A stretch of 64,000 nt of DNA from Winogradskyella eximia (GTDB lineage: Bacteria; Bacteroidota; Bacteroidia; Flavobacteriales; Flavobacteriaceae), in assembly GCF_003386165.1 (NCBI RefSeq), contig NZ_QRDV01000001.1, forward strand, positions 248,001 to 312,000, in the 5' to 3' direction. Below the pieces are notes generated by a model that saw nothing but the letters and a program-made list of their open reading frames with translations, was not told the origin of the DNA and searched no databases. Made by a program: the position numbers and the translations under genes. Shown piece after piece: positions 62,903 to 64,000 of this stretch (the first letter of the stretch is position 1; every line of letters begins with the position of its first letter).

Positions 62903-64000
62903 CGCACAATTAGAAATACAGCTTATTGCAAGTATCGTTGCGGTTGCTTGCGCCATACCAGGAACATTTTTAGTGCTTAGAAAAATGGCAATGATTAGCG
63001 ATGCTATTAGTCACGCTATATTACCAGGAATTGTTATAGGATTTTTCATAACACAAGATTTAAATTCTCCTGTTCTCATTCTTTTAGCTGCATTAACAGG
63101 AATTATTACCGTGGTTCTTGTGGAGTACATTCAAAAAACGGGCTTAGTAAAAGAAGATACAGCCATTGGTTTGGTGTTTCCTGCGTTGTTTAGTATCGGA
63201 GTAATTCTTATTGCTAAAAATGCAAATGATATTCACTTAGATGTCGATGCGGTTTTGTTGGGTGAATTGGCTTTTGCACCATTTGATAGATTATTAATAG
63301 GAGGCACAGATGTTGGACCAAAATCACTTTGGGTAGTTGGGTCTATCTTGCTCGTTACAATTACATTGTTAATCTTATTTTTTAAGGAATTAAAAGTTAG
63401 TACGTTTGATAAAGGCTTAGCTGCTTCTTTAGGATTTTCACCAGCTGTTATTCACTACGGGTTAATGTCAGTGTCCTCAATAACAACTGTTGGAGCATTT
63501 GATGCTGTTGGAGCAATACTAGTTGTTGCACTTATGATTGCGCCAGCCGCTTCAGCCTATTTACTAACTACTGATTTAAAGAAAATGTTAGCATTAGCTA
63601 TCAGTTTTGGCATCTTTAGTGCCATTTTCGGTTATTGGGTTGCGCATTGGCTAGATGCTTCTATTGCTGGCTCAATAACAACCGTTCTTGGTTTGGTGTT
63701 TTTATTGGTGTATTTATTTGCTCCAACAAAAGGTATCATAGCGGTAATGTATAGAGAAAAACAACAGCAAACAGAGGTTTCCTTGTTAACGTTTTTATTA
63801 CATCTAAAAAATCATGATGAAATTGAAGAGCGTCACGTAAACCACCTTTACGAACATATTAATTGGCAAAAAATTCGTGCTAAAAGCGTATTGGATTTAG
63901 CGCAGAAAAATAACATGATTCTCATTGAAAATAACATTGTTTCTTTAACTCAAAAAGGAGATGAATTTACGTCTAAAGCAATAGACTATATTATGACGAA
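62895..64000 (+). CDS. Second metal ABC transporter permease with winged-helix extension, 3' end missing
   Basis: 368 complete codons, open to the right edge of the window, so partial. Starts at ATG 62895, eight bases before the stop of the first permease. The ABC-3 family pattern is clear (IPGTFLVLRKMAMISDAISHAILPGIVIGFF, FDAVGAILVVALMIAPAASAYLL). The last 80 residues (RHVNHLYEHINWQKIRAKSVLDLAQKNNMILIENNIVSLTQKGDEF) are a soluble winged-helix-like tail similar to that of the first permease. Together with the other genes it completes a TroABCD-type importer. Confidence 0.93.
   Translation, partial: MNSAQLEIQLIASIVAVACAIPGTFLVLRKMAMISDAISHAILPGIVIGFFITQDLNSPVLILLAALTGIITVVLVEYIQKTGLVKEDTAIGLVFPALFSIGVILIAKNANDIHLDVDAVLLGELAFAPFDRLLIGGTDVGPKSLWVVGSILLVTITLLILFFKELKVSTFDKGLAASLGFSPAVIHYGLMSVSSITTVGAFDAVGAILVVALMIAPAASAYLLTTDLKKMLALAISFGIFSAIFGYWVAHWLDASIAGSITTVLGLVFLLVYLFAPTKGIIAVMYREKQQQTEVSLLTFLLHLKNHDEIEERHVNHLYEHINWQKIRAKSVLDLAQKNNMILIENNIVSLTQKGDEFTSKAIDYIMT

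Noticed and set aside
1..64000. CRISPR arrays, rRNA genes, prophage or integrase genes
   Set aside because: No regularly spaced repeats, no rRNA sequence and no integrase-like frame are seen anywhere in the window.

Overview
The window comes from an AT-rich member of the Bacteroidota, almost certainly a (marine) Flavobacteriaceae. The evidence is the set of large secreted proteins ending in type IX secretion (T9SS) C-terminal sorting domains, GEVED and Ig-like modules typical of flavobacterial secreted enzymes, Bacteroidota-style promoter boxes (TAnnTTTG), a CarboxypepD_reg-like TonB receptor, a HemC-HemD fusion, FeoA/FeoB with a Cys-rich partner, and tRNA-Asn without an encoded CCA. The genus cannot be fixed from sequence alone.

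Layout. 1-2574: end of a 3-oxoacid CoA-transferase B subunit and a fused two-domain oligopeptide-type ABC ATPase. 2575-15300: three secreted T9SS proteins (a reprolysin-like metalloprotease, a FN3/GEVED protein and a subtilase). These sit in what reads as an old tandem array. After each gene there is a copy, intact or decayed, of the 3' end of the exonuclease gene at 15295-16008, and before the subtilase there is a decayed copy of the 5' end of the ABC gene at 883-2574. 15295-19457: exonuclease, serine hydrolase, Ogt, CNNM/CBS membrane protein and an Lrp-type regulator. 19687-21272: a beta-barrel protein with a DM13-type lipoprotein.

21431-33791 is a mostly minus-strand heme biosynthesis region (hemB, hemF, hemE, hemC-hemD, hemA). 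It is interrupted by a membrane-anchored SF2 helicase, a REP-associated tyrosine transposase (RAYT) fused in frame to HemF, and a four-helix-bundle cassette. Two AraC-type regulators diverge from hemA. 36144-39056 is a small accessory cluster: a secreted lipoprotein gene split by an in-frame TGA, a small membrane protein and a lipoprotein. A large TraB/GumN-domain protein, then hemH, a MATE transporter, hemJ, a sensor kinase, an enoyl-CoA hydratase, tRNA-Asn, rseP, an M1 peptidase with a T9SS tail and a SCO protein follow.

53254-64000 is a metal-uptake region: feoA, feoB, a Cys-rich FeoB partner, a DtxR/MntR-type repressor, and a divergent TonB receptor with a complete TroABCD/ZnuABC-type transporter. 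Both permeases carry C-terminal winged-helix-like extensions, and the second runs off the window. A near-perfect palindrome at 57589-57608 lies in the receptor promoter and is the obvious candidate operator. Iron import and heme synthesis are thus close together.

Palindromic intergenic repeats of the ACCTGnnAGGTTT type are scattered from 16 to 28 kb and cluster around the RAYT, which suggests a REP/RAYT system active in this genome.
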